The notes under the pieces: model-generated
The model's input: only the letters and a program-made list of their open reading frames with translations
Database searches by the model: none
What the model was told of the DNA's origin: nothing
Program-made: the position numbers and the translations under genes
Origin: CAYRLW01 sp964425215
GTDB lineage: Bacteria > Spirochaetota > Spirochaetia > Treponematales > Breznakiellaceae
Assembly (NCBI GenBank): GCA_964425215.1
Contig: CAYRLW010000003.1
Coordinates: forward strand, 62,001-126,000
Direction of reading: 5' to 3'
Length of the DNA: 64,000 bases
In this document: in pieces, positions 34,564-42,493 of the stretch
Layout of the letters: every line of letters starts with the position of its first letter
Numbering within the stretch: the first letter of the stretch is position 1

Positions 34564-35894
34564 CCTACGTAGCCCAGGGTGGGGTGGACGCGGATTTATC
34601 GGACGAGGAGCTGGATAGGCTCGTTTCCCAAGCCATTTCGCAGGCCTTGGACGAGGTCTCGGGGAAGGGGCCTGCGGCATTGTTGCCCCCCGATGGGACC
34701 CGGTTCCATTCTCGAGCGGGCTTTTTAACGGATATTGTAGCCCGGGAATTGATGACCCGGGACGAGGGCGATCGTCTGGGAATCGTTCTCCCCGCCCTGG
34801 GGACCCACGTCCCCATGACGGATGCGGAACTACAGCACATGTTTCCGAAGACGCCCTTAGATCGATTTAGAATCCACGATTGGCGAAACGATGTGGTGGA
34901 ACTGGGCAGGATAGGATCTCCATGGGTGGAACGGGTAACCGAGGGGGCCGTCAACTACGATTTTCCGGTTCAGGTAAACCGAACCCTGGTGGAGGGGGGC
35001 TTCTCGCTCATCGTATCCCTGGGTCAGGTGGTTCCCCACGAAGTTATCGGCATGGCGAATCATTTAAAAAATATCTTTGTGGGAACCGGTGGAAAAGAAG
35101 GGATCGATAAAAGTCACTTCGCTGGGGCGGCGTACGGTATGGAACGGATGATGGGCCGGATCGATACCCCAGTCCGAGCACTACTGGACGAAGGATACCA
35201 CCGTTTTGGCTCTTCGCTTCCGCCTATTCTGTATGTGTTAACGGTGGTCAGCGCCCGAAGCGAAACCGAATCCGCGATAACCGGTACACCCCGAGGATCC
35301 TTGGCGGTCCGGGGACTCTTTGTTGGCTTTGGGCGGGATTGTTTTGAACAGGCCGCTTCTTTAGCCCAACGGGTAAACGTGGATATCCTGGATGAGCCTA
35401 TCCAAAAGGCGGTGGTGTATTTGGACCCCTCAGAATTTAGAACCACCTGGTTGGGGAATAAGGCGGTGTATCGGACCAGGATGGCCATGGCCGACGGGGG
35501 GGAACTGCTTATTCTGGCCCCCGCTTTGGAACGTTTTGGGGAGGATCGGGGTATCGACGCCCTGATCCGCCGTCACGGCTACCGGCCTTCGGCGGTGATC
35601 CGGGAACGGGTCTCCCAGGATCCCGAGTTGGCGGGGGGCCTGAGCGCCGCGGCGCATTTAATCCACGGTTCCAGCGAAGGGCGGTTCACGATCCGCTATT
35701 GTCCAGGTCCCGGAGTATCCCGGGAAGAGATAGAATCGGTGGGATATCAGTGGGGTGATCTACGGGGGGCTCTTGAACGTTACAATCCTCAGAAACTTTC
35801 TACCGGGTGGAACACCATGGGTGATGGGGAAAAAATATTCTTTGTCCCCAACCCTGCCCTGGGTTTATGGGCTGAACGGTCCCGGTTCCGATAA
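34560..35894 (+). CDS. LarA-like (DUF2088) protein, nickel-pincer racemase family
   Basis: A 444-residue cytoplasmic protein of the lactate-racemase (LarA) superfamily. Markers: LPALGTHVPMTDAELQHMFP near residue 78, FRIHDWRND near 101, and HEVIGMANHLKNIFVGTGG near 160, the usual His/Lys region around the NPN cofactor. LarA homologues act as racemases or epimerases on hydroxy acids, or have unknown substrates. It is translationally coupled to phosphofructokinase, which is unusual. LarB, LarC and LarE cofactor genes are not in the window. Confidence 0.82.
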   Translation: MTYVAQGGVDADLSDEELDRLVSQAISQALDEVSGKGPAALLPPDGTRFHSRAGFLTDIVARELMTRDEGDRLGIVLPALGTHVPMTDAELQHMFPKTPLDRFRIHDWRNDVVELGRIGSPWVERVTEGAVNYDFPVQVNRTLVEGGFSLIVSLGQVVPHEVIGMANHLKNIFVGTGGKEGIDKSHFAGAAYGMERMMGRIDTPVRALLDEGYHRFGSSLPPILYVLTVVSARSETESAITGTPRGSLAVRGLFVGFGRDCFEQAASLAQRVNVDILDEPIQKAVVYLDPSEFRTTWLGNKAVYRTRMAMADGGELLILAPALERFGEDRGIDALIRRHGYRPSAVIRERVSQDPELAGGLSAAAHLIHGSSEGRFTIRYCPGPGVSREEIESVGYQWGDLRGALERYNPQKLSTGWNTMGDGEKIFFVPNPALGLWAERSRFR

Positions 35895-35915
35895 ATGTAC
35901 CCGTATCGGGGAACA

Positions 35916-37241
35916 TTAAAAACGAATCGTTATTTTTGTACCCCGAGCGGGTTCGCTCTCTATTTCCAACGATCCCCCCCGCTCTTCCACCAAGCTACGG
36001 ACTCCCGCGAGTCCCAAACCCCGGGAACTGGAAAATTCCGTATCGGGCCTAAGATTCCCCGAGAGTACTTCCTGTATCCGTTCAGGGGTCATCCCCCGAC
36101 CCGTGTCCTGTACCGAAAGCACTACCCTATCAATCCCCTGGGTACTCTGTTTTACTACCTGAATATAGATGTACCCCGCGTCGGTGTATTTAAGGGCGTT
36201 GTCGACCAGGTTTCCCACTATTCGAATGGTATGGGATTTGGAAAGTGGCAAGGGGGGGATATCCTTAGCTACCCTGGTTTGTATAAAAACTCCCTTGGTT
36301 TCCGCCAAGGCTTGGTATGAATGGATCGTACTATCTAGGATCTTCTTAATTTCATCCCCCGTTGCCTGCTGTGTTTCGGATTCCGTAGGCGGTTCCAGTA
36401 TTCCCTGGACCATGTCTAATAATATTCGATTCGATTTCGCGAGGATGTCCATGTACCCCCGTTGTTCTTCGCTTAACTCGGTGGTGGCCAGCAGAGCTTG
36501 GACCCCCATAATCGACGTGATAGGAGATCGAATATCGTGACTAAAGGATTCAAGTTTCCGTTTCCCCGCTTGGCGGACCTCTTCTATCATCTTTTCCTGT
36601 TGCTTTGCCATAATCCGTCGAGCTTCCAACACATTTGCCCATTGTTTTAAGTAAATACGAAGGTACAGGGCCACCCCAAAGGCCACCCCATGGAGAAGGA
36701 CCAGACCTGTTCCCGCTTGAATATCGGAAAACGTTACAGGTTCGGGTTTTATCATGATGTACGTCAGGTCAAAGAGAACTGCCTCAACCAGGAGCGTAAG
36801 CTCCATTTGCCATCGGACCGAATACAAACCGCCCACGGTAATCATGGCAAAAAGCTGAACCGCCACTAGTACCACGTATACCATCGTTCCAGACCGCAAG
36901 GCCAGGATACCCAGGGCCCCCGCGCTTGCGGAAAGCATCTGACCTAAAAAAATAAATCCGATTCCAGGGCCGTATTTTTTGTAGTGGACCAGGGTAAGCC
37001 CTATGATAATCGATAGGACCATACCGCATTTTCCAAAAGTAAAGGCATCCACTCCATGTAAAAGGTCTAGACCAATGGAAATATACAAAAATAGCAGAGA
37101 CGCGATAAGAATCTTTACCAAGTAGGACCATTTTTGCCGATCCAAAACGGATAGGCCCGCTGACTTTCCCAAAATTTGGTCCGTTAATACATCCAAACGA
37201 TTTATAAATTTATTTTTAAATATCGACGTGCTACGCTTCAT
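35916..37241 (-). CDS. Membrane sensor histidine kinase
   Basis: About 441 residues. The N-terminal third has five or six membrane helices (ILIASLLFLYISIGLDLLHG to LLHGVAFGVALYL), with no large sensor domain outside. A short coiled coil leads to the dimerisation helix with the phospho-acceptor His in SFSHDIRSPITS near residue 235. The ATPase domain has the N box (GNLVDNALKYT), VQDTGRGM and GLGLAGV. No response regulator lies beside it. I prefer the ATG at 37241, which overlaps the methyltransferase stop; an ATG at 37280 would add 13 residues. Confidence 0.85.
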   Translation of the reverse strand: MKRSTSIFKNKFINRLDVLTDQILGKSAGLSVLDRQKWSYLVKILIASLLFLYISIGLDLLHGVDAFTFGKCGMVLSIIIGLTLVHYKKYGPGIGFIFLGQMLSASAGALGILALRSGTMVYVVLVAVQLFAMITVGGLYSVRWQMELTLLVEAVLFDLTYIMIKPEPVTFSDIQAGTGLVLLHGVAFGVALYLRIYLKQWANVLEARRIMAKQQEKMIEEVRQAGKRKLESFSHDIRSPITSIMGVQALLATTELSEEQRGYMDILAKSNRILLDMVQGILEPPTESETQQATGDEIKKILDSTIHSYQALAETKGVFIQTRVAKDIPPLPLSKSHTIRIVGNLVDNALKYTDAGYIYIQVVKQSTQGIDRVVLSVQDTGRGMTPERIQEVLSGNLRPDTEFSSSRGLGLAGVRSLVEERGGSLEIESEPARGTKITIRF

Positions 37242-38001
37242 ACAATTCGTGAAGAAACAGGGTCGCTGCTTGAGCCACATTCAGGCTTTCAATATTTCCC
37301 GTTCCGGGAATCCTGGCTAGGTACGAGCACCCGGCCTTTACCTCCGCCGATAATCCGTGTTCCTCGTTTCCTACCACGAGGATAAAACCCCGTCTACCCT
37401 GGGTCTTAGATTTTTCTGCTATCAGGGGCCCCAGGTCACGAATCCGAAGTCGGGCGCGATGATCCGCCCCGACCACCCACAGCACCTGGGCCGCGTCCTT
37501 TAAAAATAAAGATACGTTGTGGACTTGGCGAAACTGCAGATATTCCATCCCCCCTTCGGCGACCCTGTACGCACTGGTGGTAAGCCGGGCTTCCTTATCC
37601 TGATCCGATACTATAATCGCCGAGGCCCCAAAAAAAGCGGCCGAACGGGCAATGGCCCCCAGGTTGTTATCGTTTCCCACCGAATCGAGCAGAAGCACCG
37701 TGGATTTTTCCTGTCCCCACCGGTCTAAATCCTCCTCCGTAAGGGGGAGAATAACCGGTTCATCGATTATTGCCACCACTCCCTGGTGCCGGGGACTTTT
37801 ACAAATCTGCTCCAATTCGGCGTCTTCACAGATCTTATAGGGTCGTTTTTGGTCCGCCAGGTACTTACAGACCTTAGAGAAAGATTTTAATCGATCGGTT
37901 CTGATAAAAAGACGTTTAATTTGTTCGCCGTGTACTTCAGAAAGGGCAAGCACCGCATTCATCCCGCAAACAGTCAATTCGTTGGTCAATTTGTTGCGCA
38001 T
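37231..38001 (-). CDS. SpoU/TrmH-family RNA 2'-O-ribose methyltransferase
   Basis: About 256 residues from the ATG at 38001. The N-terminal substrate-binding domain (VCGMNAVLALSEVHGEQIKR) is followed by the knotted SPOUT domain with its three motifs: VGNDNNLGAIARSAAFFGA near residue 110, VVGNEEHGLS near 215 and IPGTGNIESLNVAQAATLFL at the end. An open frame extends upstream to 38133 but passes through a repeat-element arm at 38065, so that extension is unlikely. The target (23S rRNA or tRNA) cannot be told. Confidence 0.88.
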   Translation of the reverse strand: MRNKLTNELTVCGMNAVLALSEVHGEQIKRLFIRTDRLKSFSKVCKYLADQKRPYKICEDAELEQICKSPRHQGVVAIIDEPVILPLTEEDLDRWGQEKSTVLLLDSVGNDNNLGAIARSAAFFGASAIIVSDQDKEARLTTSAYRVAEGGMEYLQFRQVHNVSLFLKDAAQVLWVVGADHRARLRIRDLGPLIAEKSKTQGRRGFILVVGNEEHGLSAEVKAGCSYLARIPGTGNIESLNVAQAATLFLHELYEA

Positions 38002-38064
38002 TAAACCTATTTTATCCCAAAAGAACATTCCTGTCATCGGAGTTTTTTTTAAAGTAAACCCTAG

Positions 38065-38080
38065 TTCAACGAAGCTTGAG
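38065..38080. repeat. Solitary arm of the TTCAACGAAG element family
   Basis: TTCAACGAAGCTTGAG, the same variant as the left arm of copy A. No partner is nearby. Confidence 0.7.
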
Positions 38081-38087
38081 GGATAGA

Positions 38088-38110
38088 GTTTGTTCACGGA
38101 CTGGACAAAC
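38088..38110. promoter_or_regulatory. Candidate operator before the GH4 gene
   Basis: GTTTGTTCA and TGGACAAAC pair at 8 of 9 positions around CGGAC. It overlaps the predicted -35 box. The regulator is unknown. Confidence 0.5.
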
Positions 38111-38130
38111 CTAGGAAAAGGGATTATGTA
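38102..38130 (+). promoter_or_regulatory. Candidate promoter of the GH4/kinase operon
   Basis: TGGACA (38102-38107), 17-base spacer, TATGTA (38125-38130), 15 bases before the GH4 ATG. Confidence 0.45.
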
Positions 38131-38145
38131 CAAGGGGGGGATTCT

Positions 38146-39441
38146 ATGAAATCTATAAATATTGCGGTTATCGGTGCGGGGAGTACCTATACGCCCGAAC
38201 TTTTAGACGGTTTTATCCGCCGAAAAGATCGGTTAGCTGTGGGAGAACTGCGGCTGATGGACATAGATAGCGTGAAATTAAACATTATTTCAGCCCTGGC
38301 CCAACGGATGTTTAAAAAAGCAGGTTTAAAGCCCACTTTGATTACCACGGCAGACATGGATCGAGCTTTAGAAGGGGCGGATTATGTGATTGCTCAAATC
38401 CGTGTCGGCGCTTTAGCGGCCCGAATTCGGGATGAGAAAATTCCCCTAAAATACGGCCTTTTGGGACAAGAAACCACGGGTATAGGGGGGATGATGAACG
38501 CCCTCCGAACGATCCCAGTCATACTAGACCTGGCGCGAAGAATGGAACGGCTCTGTCCCCGGGCGACCTTGATCAATTTTTCTAACCCTTCGGGCCTGGT
38601 AGCCGAGGCGGTGGCGAACCAGACCGCCATAAGGATGTGGGGCCTTTGTAACGGACCGATCAATATGGTCCGTCACGTTCAATCCCTTTTGCCCCAAGGG
38701 GTTATTAATTTTGATTATGATTTTGTGGGACTTAATCATCTTTGTTGGATCACCGCCGCCTACGCGGATGGGGTCGATATACTGCCCAGGTTAATATCCC
38801 AGGGAGCCAGTTCCGCGTCCCTTAAAAATATCGATGGGATCGATTATCCGCCGGATCTACGCACGGCGGTTCCGTATCTGCCCATAGCGTATCTTAATTA
38901 TTTTTATTTTAGAAACCAGGAGCTACAGACCCTTCAGGGAGCGGGAAAAAGTCGGGGCGAGGTGGTTCGGGAAATTGAAAAGGAGCTGTTAGCCTCCTAT
39001 CAAGACCCTAACTTACATGAGAAACCGGTATCTTTAGAAAAACGTGGTGGAGCCCTTTATTCAGAGGCTGCGGTATCCCTTATCGATTCGGTGGAAAACG
39101 ATACGGGGGTGGTACACGTGATAGACGTACCAAACCGGGGGAGTTATGATTTTATGGACGATGATGACGTGGTAGAAGTGAAATGTCGAATCGACGCCCA
39201 GGGTGCTCATCCTGTTCCTTTGCGGGGCTTTTCCCATCCGGTGGTAATAAGCCTGATGAGGACCCTCAAGACGTACGAGAAGTTAACCGCCCGGGCGGCC
39301 TTAACGGGGGACCGATCTGCCGCCTTGGGAGCCCTTTTGGTCCACCCTTTGGTAGGGGATTATGCCGCCGCCTCGGCGGCCTTGGAAGAAATGCTCCAGG
39401 CTAATCGGGAATATTTACCCCAATTTTTCCCCCGAACCTAG
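38146..39441 (+). CDS. GH4 family NAD-dependent 6-phospho-glycosidase
   Basis: A 431-residue enzyme. The N-terminal NAD site reads IAVIGAGSTYTPELLDGFIR; NFSNPSGLVAEAV near residue 143 and the metal-binding Cys in GLCNGPINMV near 166 and His in VGLNHLCWI near 190 are typical. GH4 enzymes need NAD and Mn2+ and cleave by oxidation at C3. Overall pattern is closest to 6-phospho-beta-glucosidases (CelF/LicH type). The kinase gene 10 bases downstream suggests the pair handles phosphorylated disaccharides or amino-sugar products. Confidence 0.92.
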   Translation: MKSINIAVIGAGSTYTPELLDGFIRRKDRLAVGELRLMDIDSVKLNIISALAQRMFKKAGLKPTLITTADMDRALEGADYVIAQIRVGALAARIRDEKIPLKYGLLGQETTGIGGMMNALRTIPVILDLARRMERLCPRATLINFSNPSGLVAEAVANQTAIRMWGLCNGPINMVRHVQSLLPQGVINFDYDFVGLNHLCWITAAYADGVDILPRLISQGASSASLKNIDGIDYPPDLRTAVPYLPIAYLNYFYFRNQELQTLQGAGKSRGEVVREIEKELLASYQDPNLHEKPVSLEKRGGALYSEAAVSLIDSVENDTGVVHVIDVPNRGSYDFMDDDDVVEVKCRIDAQGAHPVPLRGFSHPVVISLMRTLKTYEKLTARAALTGDRSAALGALLVHPLVGDYAAASAALEEMLQANREYLPQFFPRT

Positions 39442-39451
39442 GACGTTCCCC

Positions 39452-40405
39452 ATGACCCTTGGAAACCTACTGGTAGTCGTGGACGGTGGGGGCACTAAAA
39501 CCCATTGTGTAATCGGGAATGCCCAGGGAAAGGTTCTAGCCCACGGATACGGGGGACCATCAAACCATCAGGTTGTGGGGTTAGACGTTGCTTGGCGCTC
39601 CATCGGCCAAGCCTTAGAAAACGCTCTTATAGCGGCCCAGGCATCCTTGTCCTCCGTATCCTTCGGCTATTTTGGTTTAGCGGGGGCCGATTTCCCCCAG
39701 GACCAGGAACTTTTAGGACCGGGAATTCGATCCATTATGGGAACTATACCCTTTGAAATCGTAAACGACGCGTGGATCGTTCTTATGGGTGGTTCTCCCG
39801 CCGGTTGGGGCGTAGCGCTGATTTGCGGAACTGGAACCAACGCGGTAGCCCGGGCTCCGAATGGAAAAACCGCGACCCTACGAAGTCAGAATTATCGATT
39901 GGGGAACTACGGTGGTGGACCTCATTTGGCGGAAATGGCCCTCCATTTTGCGTTCCGGGGGGACGAAGGAACCGGAGATCCAACGTCGCTTCAAAAAGAA
40001 CTTCCGTCCCTTTTAGGAGTGAGAACCATGGACGACCTTTTTATGCGTTTATTCGGTCATCCGGAAGAACCGTCTCGACAGGAATTAGATCGTATTCCTC
40101 CCCTGGTGTTCTCTCTCGCCGCTCAGGGGGATTTGGTGTGCCGACGGCTCTTAACCACCATGGGAACGGAAATTGGCTCCATGGCCGCCGCTGTGGCCCT
40201 TCGCGCGGGACTAGGATCCGTGGAATTCCCCCTTATTCTTTCGGGTAGCTTATTGAAAAACAAGGATTGCTCCCTTTTAACTGACGCGACACTCCAGCGG
40301 ATTTATTCCATAGCCCCGGGGGCCCATCCCGTTATACCTCCGGAGAGCCCCGCGGAAGGGGCCCTGGGGGAGGCGATTCGCCGATCTGCCCTTTTCCTTT
40401 CTTAG
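39452..40405 (+). CDS. BadF/BadG-type ATPase, N-acetylglucosamine-kinase-like
   Basis: A 317-residue ASKHA-fold kinase. Phosphate 1 motif VVVDGGGTKTHCVIG at the N-terminus, YFGLAGADFP near residue 75, NDAWIVLMGG near 105, and CGTGTNAVAR near 126. The family includes eukaryotic-type GlcNAc and glucosamine kinases. It starts 10 bases after the GH4 gene. I use the ATG at 39452, where the conserved motif starts directly; an open frame from 39362 overlaps the GH4 gene by 80 bases. The stop codon touches element copy B. Confidence 0.85.
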   Translation: MTLGNLLVVVDGGGTKTHCVIGNAQGKVLAHGYGGPSNHQVVGLDVAWRSIGQALENALIAAQASLSSVSFGYFGLAGADFPQDQELLGPGIRSIMGTIPFEIVNDAWIVLMGGSPAGWGVALICGTGTNAVARAPNGKTATLRSQNYRLGNYGGGPHLAEMALHFAFRGDEGTGDPTSLQKELPSLLGVRTMDDLFMRLFGHPEEPSRQELDRIPPLVFSLAAQGDLVCRRLLTTMGTEIGSMAAAVALRAGLGSVEFPLILSGSLLKNKDCSLLTDATLQRIYSIAPGAHPVIPPESPAEGALGEAIRRSALFLS

Positions 40406-40512
40406 TTCAACGAAGGTTGAGCATTCGAACAAAGCCCTATACCTATGGGGCCTCCACGGTTTCTCTCTCCTTGTATGGGGCGTTAAGTTCCGTTTTCTCA
40501 ACCTTCGTTGCA
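40406..40512. repeat. ~107-bp inverted-repeat element, copy B
   Basis: Left end TTCAACGAAGGTTGAGCA, right end CTCAACCTTCGTTGCA, core with CCTATGGGG. It begins just after the kinase stop codon and is followed three bases later by the 153-bp composite element. Confidence 0.85.
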
Positions 40513-40515
40513 GTA

Positions 40516-40668
40516 GAGGCTCTTTCAAAACTCAGAGAGTTTTGAAAGAGCAACCTTAGATGTACATGCAGTATTTTTATTATTCTCTACTATGTAATTA
40601 ATTGTCTCATTAATGTAAAAATACTGCAAGAGGTTCTTGCAAAAGTAATTGACTTTTGCAAGAACCTC
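40516..40668. repeat. 153-bp composite palindromic element, copy 1
   Basis: Three nested inverted repeats: a 15-base stem GCTCTTTCAAAACTC/GAGTTTTGAAAGAGC (loop AGA), a 13-base pair TGCAGTATTTTTA/TAAAAATACTGCA with an A/T-rich interior (40567-40628), and a perfect 17-base stem GAGGTTCTTGCAAAAGT/ACTTTTGCAAGAACCTC. A second copy lies inverted at 57269-57421. Together with copy B it fills the 304-base gap before the AlaX gene. Confidence 0.9.
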
Positions 40669-40709
40669 AGTATCTTTACCTTTACAAGGTTCTAGGGGAT
40701 ACTGTTTCC

Positions 40710-41909
40710 ATGGAAACGGTAAAGGTATATTACGAAAACCCTGAATTGGACCGGTATACTTCCGAAATAACCGAAATTCGAAACCTCGACGGCCGGCCGG
40801 CGGTCATCCTGCCGGAAACTATCTTTTACCCCGAAGGGGGAGGGCAGGGGGCTGACCGAGGAACGGTTAACGGGGTGCCGGTTATCGACGTTCAGGAGAC
40901 GGATACCAAAGAAATTCTCCATTTTGTCGATCCAAACCAGGTTGATCATCTTCGCATGGGGCCCGTAGAACTTCGGCTTAACGCCGAACGGCGCCGGGAT
41001 CTGGCGACCCAACATACGGCCCAACACCTGCTTTCGGCGACCACCCTTCGCTTAACCGGCGCTCCCACGGTTTCCATGCACCTGGGAGATGAAATTTGCA
41101 CCATCGACGTGGATAGGGGCGATTTGGCGGGACAAGATTTTTCAGCCATCGAAGCGGCGGTTCAGGATATTGTGGAGGCTGATTATCCTATTCTTATTCA
41201 TCTCTGCCCTCCCGAAGATATCAACGCTTTTCCGTTACGAAAAAAGCCGCCCCAGGGAGAGGATGTAATCCGGGTAGTGGAGATAGACGGCTACGATTAT
41301 TCTCCCTGCTGTGGGACCCACCTTCCATCGACCGGCAGGATTGGGCTGATTAAAATCCTCGGTTCGGAACGGTACAAGGGAATGACCCGCCTATCCTTTA
41401 TCGCTGGCCGAAGGGTTCTCCGTTCGTATCAACGTCTGTACACCCAGGGCGATGGTATCTCCCGGCTGTTGAAGGTTCCGCTGGAGGAAATTCAGCGGGG
41501 AGTGACCACCCTGGTCGAAAAATCGGCTTCCCAAGAAAAAAGCCTTATTACCTTGAAGGACAGGATCGCCGAACTCGAGGCGGATCGGATTTTCGCCGAA
41601 GAAAAAAACTCGGGAAAATCGATGGTGGTCCGTTATTTTAAAGACCGGAGTATGGATGACGCGGTCCGTATCGGCCGGGCCCTTCAGAAACAAAGTTCCG
41701 CCGTGGTGGTTGTTCTATCCGCACCGGAAAGACGGGCCGCGGCTTTCTGTTCCCGGGACAACGTGGATCTCCGGCCTTTTTTCAAAGAAATTTTTACCCA
41801 ACACAACGGCAAAGGGGGTGGGGGGCCTTCCTTTTACCAGGGGGCCTTCAGTTCCCTGGAGGATTTGGAAGCCCTGGCGGAGGAACTGTATAAGAGGGAT
41901 TTTAAGTGA
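40710..41909 (+). CDS. AlaX-type alanyl-tRNA editing protein
   Basis: About 399 residues. It resembles the editing and C-terminal part of alanyl-tRNA synthetase without the aminoacylation core. Zinc ligands are in TQHTAQHLLSATT near residue 112 and CCGTHLPSTGRIG near 210. A coiled coil follows, then a DHHA1-like end (KGGGGPSFYQGA). Long AlaX proteins hydrolyse Ser- or Gly-tRNA(Ala). I start at the ATG at 40710; the frame is open from 40656 but that stretch lies in the repeat element. The stop overlaps the next start (GTGA). Confidence 0.88.
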   Translation: METVKVYYENPELDRYTSEITEIRNLDGRPAVILPETIFYPEGGGQGADRGTVNGVPVIDVQETDTKEILHFVDPNQVDHLRMGPVELRLNAERRRDLATQHTAQHLLSATTLRLTGAPTVSMHLGDEICTIDVDRGDLAGQDFSAIEAAVQDIVEADYPILIHLCPPEDINAFPLRKKPPQGEDVIRVVEIDGYDYSPCCGTHLPSTGRIGLIKILGSERYKGMTRLSFIAGRRVLRSYQRLYTQGDGISRLLKVPLEEIQRGVTTLVEKSASQEKSLITLKDRIAELEADRIFAEEKNSGKSMVVRYFKDRSMDDAVRIGRALQKQSSAVVVVLSAPERRAAAFCSRDNVDLRPFFKEIFTQHNGKGGGGPSFYQGAFSSLEDLEALAEELYKRDFK

Positions 41910-42460
41910 GTATTTCCACAAAAACCGGCGACGATGGAACTACAGGCCTGTGGTCTGGTGAACGGATTGGTAAGGATGAGTTACGGGTAGAATCCTACGG
42001 AACCATCGACGAGCTTAATTCGTTTTTAGGTGCCGCCCGGAGGCGGCTAACCGTTCCGCGGGCCATGGAAATGGTGGACGCTATCCAAGAAGACCTATTT
42101 CGGGTAGCCGGAAGCTTGGCCACCCGGGGGGACCGTTCGTACGTCCAGCCGGTTTGCGCCGAGGACGTGGAACGGATCACCGATTGGGTCCACGAATTGG
42201 AAGCCCTGGTTCCCCTTCGGGGCTTCGTCATCCCCGGTTCCACCGACGCATCCGCCCACCTGGATATTTGCCGCACCGTGTGCCGTCGGGCCGAGCGGCG
42301 CATCGTGGCTCTACATCGGCAAGAAGGGGTGGCCGATCCGGTCCGTCATTACGTAAACCGACTGGCGGACCTATTCTTTATGATCGCCCGTTTGGAAGAA
42401 GCCGAGGCAGGGGCGATACGGTACAAACAGGGCAAACCTGCGGACTTCTCCTGTCCCTAG
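41906..42460 (+). CDS. PduO-type ATP:cob(I)alamin adenosyltransferase
   Basis: A 184-residue four-helix-bundle enzyme. STKTGDDGTTGLWSGERIGK at the N-terminus binds ATP; ESYGTIDELNSFLG near residue 29 and CRTVCRRAERRIVAL near 120 are family motifs. It makes adenosylcobalamin from cob(I)alamin and ATP. It starts with GTG, coupled to the AlaX stop. No cobalamin riboswitch or B12-dependent enzyme is nearby. Confidence 0.92.
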   Translation: MSISTKTGDDGTTGLWSGERIGKDELRVESYGTIDELNSFLGAARRRLTVPRAMEMVDAIQEDLFRVAGSLATRGDRSYVQPVCAEDVERITDWVHELEALVPLRGFVIPGSTDASAHLDICRTVCRRAERRIVALHRQEGVADPVRHYVNRLADLFFMIARLEEAEAGAIRYKQGKPADFSCP

Positions 42461-42493
42461 GATCTTGGTTTATCGGAAGGGAGCTCTTATCAT

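Noticed and set aside
38002..38133. Longer N-terminus of the SpoU methyltransferase
   Set aside because: The extra frame crosses a repeat-element arm at 38065 and the candidate operator at 38088; the conserved domain begins at the ATG at 38001.
39362..39451. Longer N-terminus of the BadF-type kinase
   Set aside because: It overlaps the end of the GH4 gene in another frame, and the phosphate-binding motif starts right after the ATG at 39452.
40656..40709. Longer N-terminus of the AlaX protein
   Set aside because: The extra 18 codons start inside the 153-bp repeat element and are not part of the editing domain.
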